From Nectonema munidae (taxonomy: Eukaryota; Nematomorpha; Nectonematoida; Nectonematidae), in contig JAUIRK010000987.1 of the NCBI GenBank assembly GCA_030549495.1, positions 248,001 through 312,000 of the forward strand: 64,000 nt of DNA. The letters run 5' to 3'. The notes under the pieces were generated by a model, which worked only from the letters and a program-made list of their open reading frames with translations, made no database searches and had not been told where the DNA came from. Of the stretch, positions 36,101 through 45,143 are shown one piece after another. How positions within the stretch are numbered: position 1 is the stretch's first letter; every line of letters starts with the position of its first letter. The position numbers and the translations under genes were made by a program.

Positions 36101-39100
36101 GTCTTTAGCAGCTTTGATTATATTTATTATATCCTCGTGCTTTAAATCATGCACGGAAACGCCGTTTATTGTCAGAATCTAAAAACAGAAAAGTTATAAC
36201 ATGTTTTACTCTCGTATAAGCATTGATCATCGATGGAATTTAAGTAGAAAGATCTAAAAAATACTTGGTCGCCTTCATTTAAACGAGGAACGACTAATTC
36301 TGCAGGAGAGAGGGCAGCTACTTTAGAGACAAGAACTGGTATATTTTGATCTCTACCACCCTAAAACACGAGAATACATTGGGCTAATTGTTTATGAAAT
36401 GAAGTGGAATGCTGAGTAGTAGCATTTACATCAAACACTACTGTCTTCGGATATTGAAAAACAGAGTAAAAAGATTACTTTGATGTTGAAGCCGTATTTC
36501 CCGTTGGAATCAGGTCTCATTTTAATGAAAACGTAATTTTGGTCGGACGTCGTCGTCTTCTGACTCTTACAGCCCGTGCTTACTGTTGGTCGAGGCTGAG
36601 CTTCATTTTTAGAAGATGAGTAAGAGTGTTTGCCAAAGTTTCGATGACTGAAAGACGACAGTGCTGATGATGCGTTGCCATTTATACCCTTGAAGAACAT
36701 TTACATATAAAGAATCACCCATGTAAATATAGAGAGTAAATCAAGATTAAATTAAATTTTTTTACTATCCATGCATGTAATATTTTCTGAAATTTATAGC
36801 ACTATACCAGGGATGGATCTTGGTCAAAAATTTAGTGGGGGGGGGGGGGGGGGGCTGTGCCACTTTTTCGAATATTTTCTATTGTGAAAAGTTGTTATTT
36901 AAAAGTTTAAACTAACTTTTCCGTTTTTATCAAAACGTAAGTGGTTTATTGGCTGCGAGGTTAAACGGTTAGAAGCGCTGCTATTGATCTGAAGTTCCGG
37001 GTTTAAGCCTCGCTTCTGCTATGCTAGATTATCCATAGCTCGATGTTAGCTGCAAATTAGTACTTTTTTTCGATGAAAATACCACACCACCTTTAACCTT
37101 TATCATAAAGATTCAAATTCAAGGTTACTACATTGTTTAATTGCTAGATTGTTTTTATAATTTCATTTCATATGAGCTTATTTTTTGAAATAACCAAAAA
37201 CTCAGCTATAAAAAACAGGAAGGGGGTGGGGGTGCCGCCCTCCGGCTAAATCTATACCCCTAAATCTGACATCCCTAAAATTTCCAGATTAATAACAATT
37301 CTAACAAAATTTGGAAAATATTGACATATATTTATTTAGTCCATTTAGATAATCTTGGAACATATCAATTGTCTTTTCTATAAATGACCAATTTAGAGAT
37401 AAAGGGAACATGGGATAGAGATTTATGCATTCTGATCGTTTATTTGGCGAGCCCCTCCCAAAATGTTTCTGGTTACGGGCTTCATTGTATTCCTAATTGA
37501 TCTAAAAGGCGACAAGGATTGCATAAAAAATAGATAAAATATAATGATAATTGTTTTTAAAATTGAAAAAAATGGATTATCGGATATGCGCACAAAAAGG
37601 TACTCGATCAAATGAAATAGAAAAAAGCAGTCTTACATTTAAAAAAGTGATTTTGGAAGTCCTTTTCCCAGGAAACTTTGAAATGGAGTGAGAGAGAGTT
37701 TTAGTATTATTATTATTGGTGCAGGAATTTAATGTTGTTGAAGAAATAGAGCTTCCAATAACAAAAGAACTTTTTTTAAAAGACCCTTCATATTCTTTTT
37801 GTGTGGATGAAGTTATGGAAGAAGTTCTAAGCGAAAAAATTTAGGTAAAGGAAGAGTTAATAAAAATGAATTCAAATTGATATTTTCTAAGAAAAATGAT
37901 GTAAGGAAAAGGCGATAAAAGTATACACATGTTATGCAGTAAATTTGAAATGCCTACAAACATCCTCATCATAATCATAATAAATTGAAGATGTGATAAA
38001 AGCAAGAGAATGATGATGATGATGATGATGGTATACTTTATCTTTATGCATGAAGCAGTTAAGAATTTCGAGAAATGAAACATTCTCATCTACGTCAAAA
38101 GGAAATTATAATTAATGTGTGGGGCATCTTTTACTAATGTCACCAGAATAATATACCGTCAAAAATAGAAACGCTAAATAACGTTGAGATGAGAAAAATT
38201 ATAATATAATTATTTGTCGGCGGCACACCATTATAAACGTTGTAATCAATGCCATATAATTTAGTAACTAGTAAAATATAAATAGCAATTTGAAAGAAGT
38301 AATTATTATCAGGTATAATTTAAAAAATTTTTTGAGATAAAAGAAAAAATAAAAATCTCGCCTAGCATTAGAGAGAGGGAAGCTGTTTGAAAAATTAGCA
38401 TGACCTCATCTAAAGGTGGAGAAGAAGGTAATGCTGAACCAAAGCAATATTTCGCTCAGATGCCTGTGCGATTATTATAGTAAAAATTATGGTGATATGC
38501 GGAGCTTATTTCACTGTCTCTCTTTCATTATTAAATGAACGCAGCCCTTTACACGTGTAACCAAAAGATTAAATCCATTCTTAAAAAATGAGGAAAAAGA
38601 AAACAAAAAACTAAAGTTTACTATATAAAAAGACTGGAAGTGATTTGGATAGACATTAAATTAAAATGAAATTTAATTAAAAAATTTATTATTTTTCTCT
38701 CTTCTAAACATTTGTATTACTCCCCTCCCCCTGGGGAGACACATTATGGGAGAGGGAAGGGGAAGGACGAGATACATACTCGCCTTCCTTAAATTTCGAC
38801 TTAAGTATTTTAGAATTATGAGATAAAAAGTTTTACTCTAATCTTCAATTTAATTTTCCAAAGTAAAAATTATTTGGGGTAAGATAATATAACAAATGAC
38901 TGAATCAAAGTTATATCGAAGTACGAGAGTATTCCGTTTTTAGCTTTCAAGATATCATTATCTAAAAAATGATCAAATGTAGTTTTTCAAATTAAAATTA
39001 ATATTTCAATTCAACACGTTCCATACAACAGAGAAGTAGCGAATTAATAGTCCTCAATAAATATTTATCATTTTAGCAATGTTACTGCTTCTTAGCGATA

Positions 39101-42071
39101 ACAAGCCACATACAATAAAAGTTTATTTTGGATTGGGGTTTTCACATTCATCCCAATGGTTCACTGTAAATTCATTACGCAAAATTCGTAAAAGGGTAAA
39201 TTTATCGACATATTAAATTATCTACACTAAATTTTGACACAATAACATACCTCATTATATAATATAGTATTTCAAAGATCTTGCTTGCTAATATAAAATG
39301 GGATCATCGTACATTTCACTGAATAATGGAAATACAACGCTGTGTTACACTAATTCTTTTTTTCTCTTTTTAAACTGAAAAATCCAAATAAAAATATCCA
39401 AATATTTTTTTTGTTATGCCCAAGTTTAATTTTTAAAATGGCTGCTTAGTATAATATTTTTAGTTTTTTGAAAATTATACATTGAATAAGAAATATTTCA
39501 AATCTTTTTTATTTGATTTGTCGAAATAAAAATTGTTATATTATTAATATTTTAAAAAGCATTATTTTGTTTTTGTATATTTACCAATTAAGTATATTTA
39601 ACATATTTCCTATTATATAATTATGAATTCATCTGATCTGGTAGGTAAATTAATTAATTTTAAAGATTCCGTTGATACTTTGAGTAAGAAAGATATTAAA
39701 ATAATATTATTTTATAATAAGTTGAATGACCTTGAAAAATTAGTAAACAAATCAAAAGAACTCAAATACTCACAAGTGGTAACTCAAAATATCGCAAAAA
39801 CTTTGGAATTGTTATGAATCAGTTAAAGAAGCCTCTTTCTTTAGTTGGAGCATCTCATCCAAATGTTTGGAAATTTATAAATATGCTGAAAAAAGAACAA
39901 GCCAGGGGAGTTGAAATAGAAAGCGAACAGCTTCTATCTGGTGCTGATTCTTTTGTTTAAAGAAATAGGTACAAGGGCTGCGCTTTAAGAATTTATCGAG
40001 TTGTAAGAAACTTTGAAAATTTAAGAGCAATAGCTCATACTTTATATTTTTAAGAAGAGTGAATTTATTTGCATATACTACATTAATCAGAGCAAATATA
40101 ATAGGTTTTGTTGAGATAATAGACGGAATTAATTATTTTTCACTTATATTACCAAAATAATACTTGTAGTGTAGTGTATAAACATTTAGAATATTTAATA
40201 CGAAAATTTTGTTTGATACAAACTTTTACTTTTTTTTTTAAATATTTTTAAAAATAAATAATTTTGATGATTTATTAATTTATGAAAATAGTATTAATAA
40301 TACAAAAATAAGTGTCGATGAATTTACCTGTCACGTAGCCCAATGATTTTACACTTTTTTTAAATGCATTCTTAAGTTATTTTTTGTTCAATGAATGAAT
40401 AAAGACAAGTATTTATCAGATATGTTCAATTAATTGAGATGCTATCAAGTATAAAGGAGATCACAGACTGTTTCTCTATGGCTAGACAAAAGTAGCTTTA
40501 GTTAAAATAAATTGAAAAAGATCATTTTCGTTATTGGAAAGGGTGAGGTGATGTTCCTATAATTTCATCCAAGCGTGTACTTATTTTTGTTTGACCATAT
40601 AAATAGAAAGATTCGTTATCAAAACGGATAGTTATGCTGTGGTTTGGGGAGTCGGAGTCGTTTTGAATAATATTTAAATTTAAGTTAAGCACACTTGGTT
40701 CTTCCTTAAATTTTAATGTTATTTTGCTTATTTAAAACTAAAATTAAAGTGTAAAAAATGAAAACACTAAAGGGAAAAAGACGGTAGATGGAAAAAAAAT
40801 GGTAGATGGAAAAAAATATAAAAAAATTCAACAATGTGCGCTGTTATTCGTCCCATCTCCCTTTCAGAGTCCCCTTTCAAAAGAAAATGAAAGGATTTAT
40901 TTCCCAATTTTAAAAGGAGACAATAGGCAGGAGGTGGCGCTCCTTTCTAATCTCATTCCAGGGCAGGTGTAGAAGACCGACCGATCGACCGACCGATTTA
41001 TAACATTTTTTCAAAAATGGTTATTTTCTGAATATTCAATATACCATTTTTAGTACTACAAGCATTACACTATGAATACTTGCTCATATCACCTTAAAGA
41101 TCTGAAGTGCAATTCTTCTTTTAGAAAATGAAATTAAACTAGATTCAACTATACCTCCTCCCATCTAAATTCCCCACTGTTGCAACGAAGTAAAATACAG
41201 CACAACTTTAATTTCTCCTCGATAGCGCGTACACTAATGGAACTGATTCGAACCAGAACTGAGGATAACTTCTTACAGCGCGAAAGAAAACGAGAATAAT
41301 TTTTTTAACTATATGATGGTCTTTAATGTGCACATAGAGAGAGACAGTGATGGACTGAGTTGCGGTTCGAAAAGAAATTTCCTATTTTCAAACGTCATAT
41401 TTTGGTACCGTAAAATCGTATCGGAATAAAAAAAAATACAATATTTAAAAAGATATCGAAATTTTGAAAAAAAAAGTCAAAATGTAAATACGAAATCAAT
41501 CATGATCAAAAGGATGTTTGATGTTTTTGCCTTGCGAATAAATGCCTCCAATATTCTTTAGTACAGGCATTGCATATTAATATTATGTTTTTTAATTTTT
41601 ATTTTTTATATATTATTCATTTGATTAAAGAGACGATTTAAGCACGTTAATTTGAAATAATATAGTTCGTTACTAAGCAAAATTCAAGAACATCAAACTT
41701 GATCTAAAATGTTAGAAAACAAATTCGTAGGTATGAAAATTTACTTATAGGCTGATCCATTGTGTACAATTGATGAGCGTGAAGACTGAGACGACATACA
41801 AAATTCACTTTTTTCACTATGAGAAAAACAGGATGGAACAATATGCTTATTCAAAGGTTCTGAACAAGTAGATGTTATTCTTTCTTCATTACTTTGAGTA
41901 GAAAAGTGGTTGTTTGAAAAGAGTGGAAATATGGGAGGTTTGGTTAGAAAATTTTGGGAATTTTGAGGGTTTAGAGTGGCAAGTGAAGCTGTTGAACCAA
42001 TTTCTCTTAGAGAAAGCGCACAAACATTATTGGAAGAAGGATTTCTATTTGAAAATTGCTTTGAGTTTGTT
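30064..42071 (-). CDS. Ptpmeg: PTPN3/PTPN4 (Ptpmeg)-type PDZ and tyrosine phosphatase gene, 12 exons, 5' part missing
   Basis: This is a cytosolic non-receptor protein tyrosine phosphatase of the FERM-PDZ-PTP class (human PTPN3/PTPN4, fly Ptpmeg), which hydrolyses phosphotyrosine on proteins near the membrane. I traced twelve exons whose donor/acceptor phases all agree, giving 657 residues to the stop. Residues 1-222 are a Ser/Asn-rich linker. Residues 223-312 are a PDZ domain ([20 protein letters not shown] at its start, GDQILTING in the middle). Residues about 388-650 are the PTP domain, with [30 protein letters not shown] (W553), the P-loop [10 protein letters not shown] (Cys587, Arg593) and the Q loop [10 protein letters not shown]. 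All catalytic residues are present. The phosphotyrosine loop has FNRY where relatives have KNRY. The N-terminal FERM domain was not found upstream in this window and may begin beyond 64 kb or in exons too diverged to see. Intron sizes run from 54 bp to 3.9 kb. Confidence 0.93.
30204..30339 (-). CDS. Ptpmeg: Phosphatase gene, P-loop and Q-loop exon
   Basis: [18 protein letters not shown], then [20 protein letters not shown], nearly identical to PTPN4. It contains the phosphate-binding Arg593 and the Q-loop Gln. The acceptor is CGAAATAACTAG, which is poor in pyrimidines. Donor TCT|GTAAGC. Confidence 0.94.
30340..31214 (-). other. Intron of the phosphatase gene, nothing recognised
   Basis: The intron splits the catalytic signature. 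AT-rich, no transposon or RNA gene seen. Confidence 0.7.
31215..31363 (-). CDS. Ptpmeg: Phosphatase gene, WPD-loop and catalytic Cys exon
   Basis: Reads [20 protein letters not shown], then STDFIAF and EPVTIHC. It carries the WPD loop with the general-acid Asp and the nucleophilic Cys587 at its end. Acceptor TTTTGTTTAAG. The donor CATTGCAG|GTTTTT leaves AG, which with T of the next exon encodes the Ser of HCS. The intron thus splits the active-site signature. Confidence 0.94.
31364..33973 (-). other. 2.6-kb intron of the phosphatase gene
   Basis: AT-rich, with no recognised exon or transposon. Short open frames inside are not protein-like. Confidence 0.7.
33974..34171 (-). CDS. Ptpmeg: Phosphatase gene, WEQ exon
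   Basis: This exon has 66 codons: [20 protein letters not shown], then KCSRYWPE and [12 protein letters not shown], matching PTPN4 '[30 protein letters not shown]'. Acceptor CTCTTATTAG after a 59-bp intron. The donor CTC|GTAATA is chosen because it aligns gap-free with the next exon. Confidence 0.92.
34231..34314 (-). CDS. Ptpmeg: Phosphatase gene, ACQGP exon
   Basis: This exon has 28 codons, [20 protein letters not shown] and then QTIVHFWQ, matching PTPN4 '[28 protein letters not shown]'. Acceptor TTTTGATAG, donor CAA|GTAAGT. The usual TxxDFW is VHFW here, so the conserved Asp is replaced by His. Confidence 0.93.
34315..35558 (-). other. 1.2-kb intron of the phosphatase gene
   Basis: Very AT-rich (many TTTATAA and AAATAA words), nothing recognised. 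Confidence 0.7.
35559..35641 (-). CDS. Ptpmeg: Phosphatase gene, YINANY exon
   Basis: Reads DDQTRVKLK, then an extended [22 protein letters not shown] is a signature of the PTP fold. A few extra residues ([10 protein letters not shown]) lengthen the loop compared with human 'ILKGNEDYINANY'. Acceptor TTCTTTTTAG, preceded by a 54-bp intron. Donor AAA|GTATTT. Confidence 0.93.
35696..35786 (-). CDS. Ptpmeg: Phosphatase gene, start of PTP domain
   Basis: This exon has 30 codons plus one base: [19 protein letters not shown] then NRYQDISP, matching PTPN4 'QLYRKKPGLTMSCAKLPQN...NRYRDISP'. The leading intron is only 56 bp. The donor CCAT|GTGACT leaves a T that joins AC of the next exon to make the conserved Tyr of ISPYD. 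Reading through the donor would give Cys instead, which supports the splice. Confidence 0.93.
35843..36178 (-). CDS. Ptpmeg: Phosphatase gene, end of PDZ and PDZ-PTP linker exon
   Basis: This exon has 112 codons. [18 protein letters not shown] and KSLKLVVRP finish the PDZ fold. The rest is an acidic linker ([17 protein letters not shown]) ending in [14 protein letters not shown], which matches 'LITGTVLTQFD' just before the catalytic domain. Acceptor CTGTTTTTAG, donor GAG|GTAATA. Confidence 0.92.
36265..36360 (-). CDS. Ptpmeg: Phosphatase gene, PDZ exon 2
   Basis: This exon has 32 codons, [20 protein letters not shown] through PRLNEGDQ, aligned without gaps to PTPN4 'GGYDQKMPVIVSRVAPGTPA...PRLNEGDQ'. 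Acceptor TGTTTTAG, donor CAA|GTATTT. The PDZ domain binds C-terminal peptides of membrane partners in this family. Confidence 0.93.
36479..36688 (-). CDS. Ptpmeg: Phosphatase gene, exon with end of linker and PDZ strand 1
   Basis: This exon has 70 codons. The first 50 are Ser-rich linker ([18 protein letters not shown]). The last 20 start the PDZ domain ([10 protein letters not shown], then GKYGFNIK), matching PTPN4 'NLVLIRMKPDENGRFGFNVK'. The intron falls directly after the carboxylate-binding loop GFNIK. Donor AAA|GTAATC. Confidence 0.9.
36837..36854. repeat. Homopolymer run of 18 G
   Basis: Eighteen consecutive G on the plus strand, striking in this AT-rich genome. It may be an expanded version of the G-rich subterminal part of the surrounding element. 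Exact length is prone to sequencing error. Confidence 0.9.
36951..37100 (+). repeat. tRNA-derived SINE, copy 2
   Basis: The plus strand has an A box in GGTTAAACGGTTAGAAGC, a B box GGGTTTAAGCCTC about 30 bases later, and the tail CGATGAAAATACCACACCAC shared with the other two copies. The tRNA head differs more from the others than the tail does. It sits in an intron of the phosphatase gene, in the opposite orientation to the gene. Confidence 0.7.
37637..37826 (-). CDS. Ptpmeg: Phosphatase gene, second linker exon
   Basis: This exon has one base plus 63 codons, reading [18 protein letters not shown] and later [18 protein letters not shown]. The acceptor is TTTTTTCGCTTAG and the donor AAAT|GTAAGA. 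The other two frames contain stops, while this one fits the phases on both sides. A run of four Asn comes from an imperfect AAT repeat. Function: disordered linker, likely phosphorylated (inference). Confidence 0.7.
38010..38030. repeat. (ATG)7 microsatellite
   Basis: Seven ATG units in tandem, seen directly, in an intron. Confidence 0.9.
39623..40055 (+). mobile_element. FLYWCH-MULE transposase, C-terminal fragment
   Basis: From about 39.82 kb the frame reads [20 protein letters not shown], then [22 protein letters not shown] and [10 protein letters not shown]. This is the C-terminal signature of transposases often fused to FLYWCH domains ('HPNIWKFIDALKREQ...KYRECAQRIKNIV...YLRGIAHNL'). One stop splits it. 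The 64-codon ATG frame just upstream (from 39623) is Leu/Lys-rich and may be an ordinary AT-rich frame or the preceding part of the same element. It is inserted in a phosphatase intron, antisense to the gene. Confidence 0.6.
41745..42071 (-). CDS. Ptpmeg: Phosphatase gene, Ser-rich linker exon (first exon found)
   Basis: This exon has 108 whole codons, rich in Ser, Asn and Pro ([14 protein letters not shown]..., ending [10 protein letters not shown]). The acceptor is strong (TTCCGTTACTTCTTAG). The donor reads TATAA|GTAAAT, and the two leftover bases join the next exon's first base to make a Lys codon. It corresponds to the unstructured region between the FERM-adjacent and PDZ domains of relatives. 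Sequence is poorly conserved there, so assignment rests on phase, splice sites and composition. Confidence 0.65.
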
Positions 42072-43056
42072 CTAAGAAGTAACGGAAACATTGGAATGAA
42101 TAAATATGACAGGAAGTAAATATGCATTACATATCTCATGAATAGTGCGTGGATAAGAGCATTAAAATAAGTAAGTAACATTATATATTTAACTTTTTCA
42201 TAACTATAGGTAAATTCTAAAATATATGAGAAAAATATCATATACAATTTATTCTTTCGATCTGAATCTAAAATGATTCATATTATTCCAAAGAGTAGAT
42301 ACTCTTTCTTGCTATGAATACACATTTATGTCTACGAGGCAGGAAGAGACCAAGAATATAAACTAGGAAGAGACGCAGAATTAAAATTCTTTTGAATTAT
42401 TTTAATTTCGTCAAATTTTCTCGAAACTTCCACCAAAATTAACAAATCTATTTTTAGCTTTTACTTCAAAGCATTTACAACTGCTACTACATTAAGTGTT
42501 TAAACTTTATAGTGTCGAAAATTGAAGAAATTAAAAATAAATGTGTTTGGAAGTGTACTTTTTGTTTGATTTTTCTTTTTTAATAAAATATATTTTCCTG
42601 CCAATAATTCTAATTTAGCAAAATAAAACCCTATTTTTAATCATTTTGTGCTCATTTGATCCTACAGGTTGCATTTAATATTTAGCGTAATGTTTTCAAC
42701 TCACTTAAATTCCATAAAAAGCTTTGGACCAATCAAAAATACAGGCCTTAAAATGTTCCTTTACTCTGGTGCAGTGCTTCTTATAAGAATCAGCGATAGG
42801 ATTTTTCATAGGTGATGGAAAAAATTTAGCGGCATTCGACCATTGATGTTTTCAAATTTAGGCGATTTTTCTTATTGATCATGACAATGACTAGATTTTA
42901 ACAAAATAATTTTTACTGATAATAAAAAAATTTTAACATCTAAAGTTTCAACAAAAGGTATTTAAACTTTAATTGGTTTAAGATATTATTTTTGACTTAT
43001 CTATTTAATTAAAATTTTCATTAGACTTATAAGATCAAGCAGTTCTTCAAAAGTCG
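42072..43056. other. AT-rich stretch upstream of the first phosphatase exon found
   Basis: Probably intron sequence leading to FERM exons that I could not find. No coding block recognised. Confidence 0.5.
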
Positions 43057-43311
43057 TTATAACCTCTCGCAAAAAAAATAACAACTGCGCTGTGTCTTAG
43101 ATGCCGTCGCTTTCATCAGATTTAAACGAGTAAAAATCAAAAGTGCCCGTTTGCCCGACAGTTGATTTTTTATGTTGGCTGATAATTCTACAATTAGTCG
43201 TACAACCACAGTCTTTCTTGATGGGTTAACTTTGTCATATTCTTGAATTTTTTCTACAAGTTGAGCTACTTCATCGCCGGCTATTGTTGCATTTTTCGGT
43301 TTTATCGACAC
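43057..43311 (-). other. Unidentified open frame of non-AT-biased composition
   Basis: A frame opening at a GTG codon, MSIKPKNATIAGDEVAQLVE when that codon is read as Met, continues with KIQEYDKVNPSRKTVVVRLI and a basic KNQLSGKRALLI end. Its amino acid mix (Asp, Glu, Val, Ala, Arg) is more protein-like than neighbouring frames, and local CpG content is higher. I recognise no family. It could be an exon or a transposon scrap. Confidence 0.25.
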
Positions 43312-45009
43312 GTTGAAAACAGTTTTGTTCAGATAATATGCTAGCTATCATCTGTGTAACCGTACGTTCTCGCTCTACACACGTGTAAAACAACTCTGAT
43401 ATTTAGAGTCATAGTGTCGTCGTACATTGTATTCTTTCATTTGTTTCATTACAAATTAAAAAAACAAATAAAATGTGCATATTTGTTAAGGTGACACTTT
43501 CAAATAATAAATAGAAGTTAGTTTTATTTTCCGAAAGGAAATAGGATAAATTTCTGTTCAAAAAAGCAACCTATAAAATTTCTAAATTTTATTTGTTGAT
43601 CATAAATATTTTTTTGGAAAATTTGTGAAGATAAATTCTCCGTTATTAAAATGGTTTCTATGGTACCCAGTACACATAATCCAGGGATAGGAAGAAAGCC
43701 GAGTCTGTGAATAACAAGATTTTCTTCAAATATTACTTTAAGGCTAAGTTTTATGTGGGCCATATTCTAATATATTTTTTAAAACTTCCCCGTGTAACTC
43801 AAAATTGAATAGCGGGAAGCAGTTGGCTCACGGGCCGTAGTTTGATTAGCAGTTGCATTAGGCCCTGGTCTAATGCATTGGCAAATGATGAAGATAGTGC
43901 TGATAAATTTTTTTATTAAATTAAATGATTCTGATGTAAACATTTCAGATTCTGATTCTTTTAATTGAAGATGAAATTGATTGTATAAAGTTGAAGGTGA
44001 TCACTGGCGAAACTATAGAAGATGATTAGTCTTAAGGCCCGGAGCCCGGTTCAGAAATCAAAATATAATTAATGTTATTGTGGAAATAGTAATAATGTTC
44101 ATTGTCAAAAAATTTATTTTATAAAATGCTTCAATTTAAAAAAAAATGGAAGAAATTACAAGTGAAAGAGCACATCTTTTAACATACTCAGATCTTTATT
44201 TCCAATAATAGTTATGCTACAAACTTTAGAACTATAAAAATCAGCAATTTGCGAAATTTTCACAAAAACTATCATTTTTCGGGGATAAGCTTAGCGAAGA
44301 CACTCCACTGGTGTGAGAAAAAAATATATTTATTGATATTACAAAAGTTAAATGTGAATGAAAAGGGCAGACTAGTCTGAAAACAGTAATATAGTAAATG
44401 TAATTGTGAACAAATTCACAACAGCAATATGCAATTCCATCACTTTAATTCTTCTATCACCCCCTTCAACTAGAAAATTATATAAAGTATAAACCTTGAA
44501 CTTTTCCGAGTTTACTTTTTTTTTAACACGAAGCTATATCATTAGTTTCCAAACACAACGTCTTAAAATTACAGGGAATACTTCTTGTTTTCTTAAATCT
44601 GTCTTTGCAGTCATACCAAGCTGAGAAGCAATGGTTTTTTACTTTCGTTAATAACTGCGTTAAAATTTGTTACATCGAGTCGAGCATTTATATGCTACAC
44701 TTTTAGCACAATTATGAAAGTCATATTTTGCAACAAGTGTTTCCAATGAAGAATGGTTTAGTCACAACGAATATTTGTTTAACCAAAAATGATGAAAAGT
44801 GAGAGAAGTAACAAAGATTTAGAACGAAAACAAAGTATCTTAATCTAAACTGCCTTGAGATGGTTACTATGGAGATATTGAATTTTAATCCAATGTACTC
44901 ACTCATTAAAAAATAATTCTGCAATTGGGAATAAAGACAACATTTTTTCTATATTGATTTTGTTAGAAGTAAAATTTTGAACTCTCGCAATTTTATATTT
45001 GCCTAAGGC
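43312..45009. other. AT-rich stretch, no gene seen
   Basis: No exon or repeat recognised. If the phosphatase gene extends upstream, this is intron. Confidence 0.45.
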
Positions 45010-45143
45010 AAAGGTAGGATGGGTGTTTTCACCGAGAACGCACACTTGCACCGCTTGTATCACACTATAAGGAAAGGAGGCCTGATGCTGTATCGAACAC
45101 AAGACATTGAGTTATCGAAGCCCAGTATCTAACCAACTCTCCT
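45010..45143 (-). repeat. tRNA-derived SINE, copy 3
   Basis: On the minus strand GAGTTGGTTAGATACTGGG (A box) is followed by a decayed B box TGTTCGATAC and a tail with GGTGAAAACACCCATCCTAC. It is about as long as copy 1 and in the same orientation. The B box and head carry several changes, so this copy is older or more decayed than copy 1. Confidence 0.72.

Larger units (their letters stand above)
36808..37276. mobile_element. Possible G-rich-ended miniature element in an intron
   Basis: The left end reads CAGGGATGGATCTTGG followed by an AATTTAGTG and a long G run. The right end, read inward, is AGGGATGTCAGATTTAGGGG, then a GGAGGGCGGCACC segment. These imperfect inverted ends (a 'CAGGGGCGGATCT...GGGGGG' type) bracket about 470 bp. 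No clean target-site duplication was found. A tRNA-derived SINE lies inside, so the SINE is the younger insertion. Confidence 0.4.
37827..41744 (-). other. 3.9-kb intron of the phosphatase gene
   Basis: The largest intron seen. It contains an ATG-type trinucleotide run and a MULE fragment, listed separately. The rest is AT-rich with nothing recognised, apart from a GACC repeat (GACCGACCGATCGACCGACC) near 40.98 kb. Confidence 0.65.

Noticed and set aside
37841-38089. 82-codon minus-strand frame rich in Ile and Met
   Set aside because: Produced by the ATG trinucleotide repeat and AT-rich intron sequence. Not part of the traced phosphatase exons.
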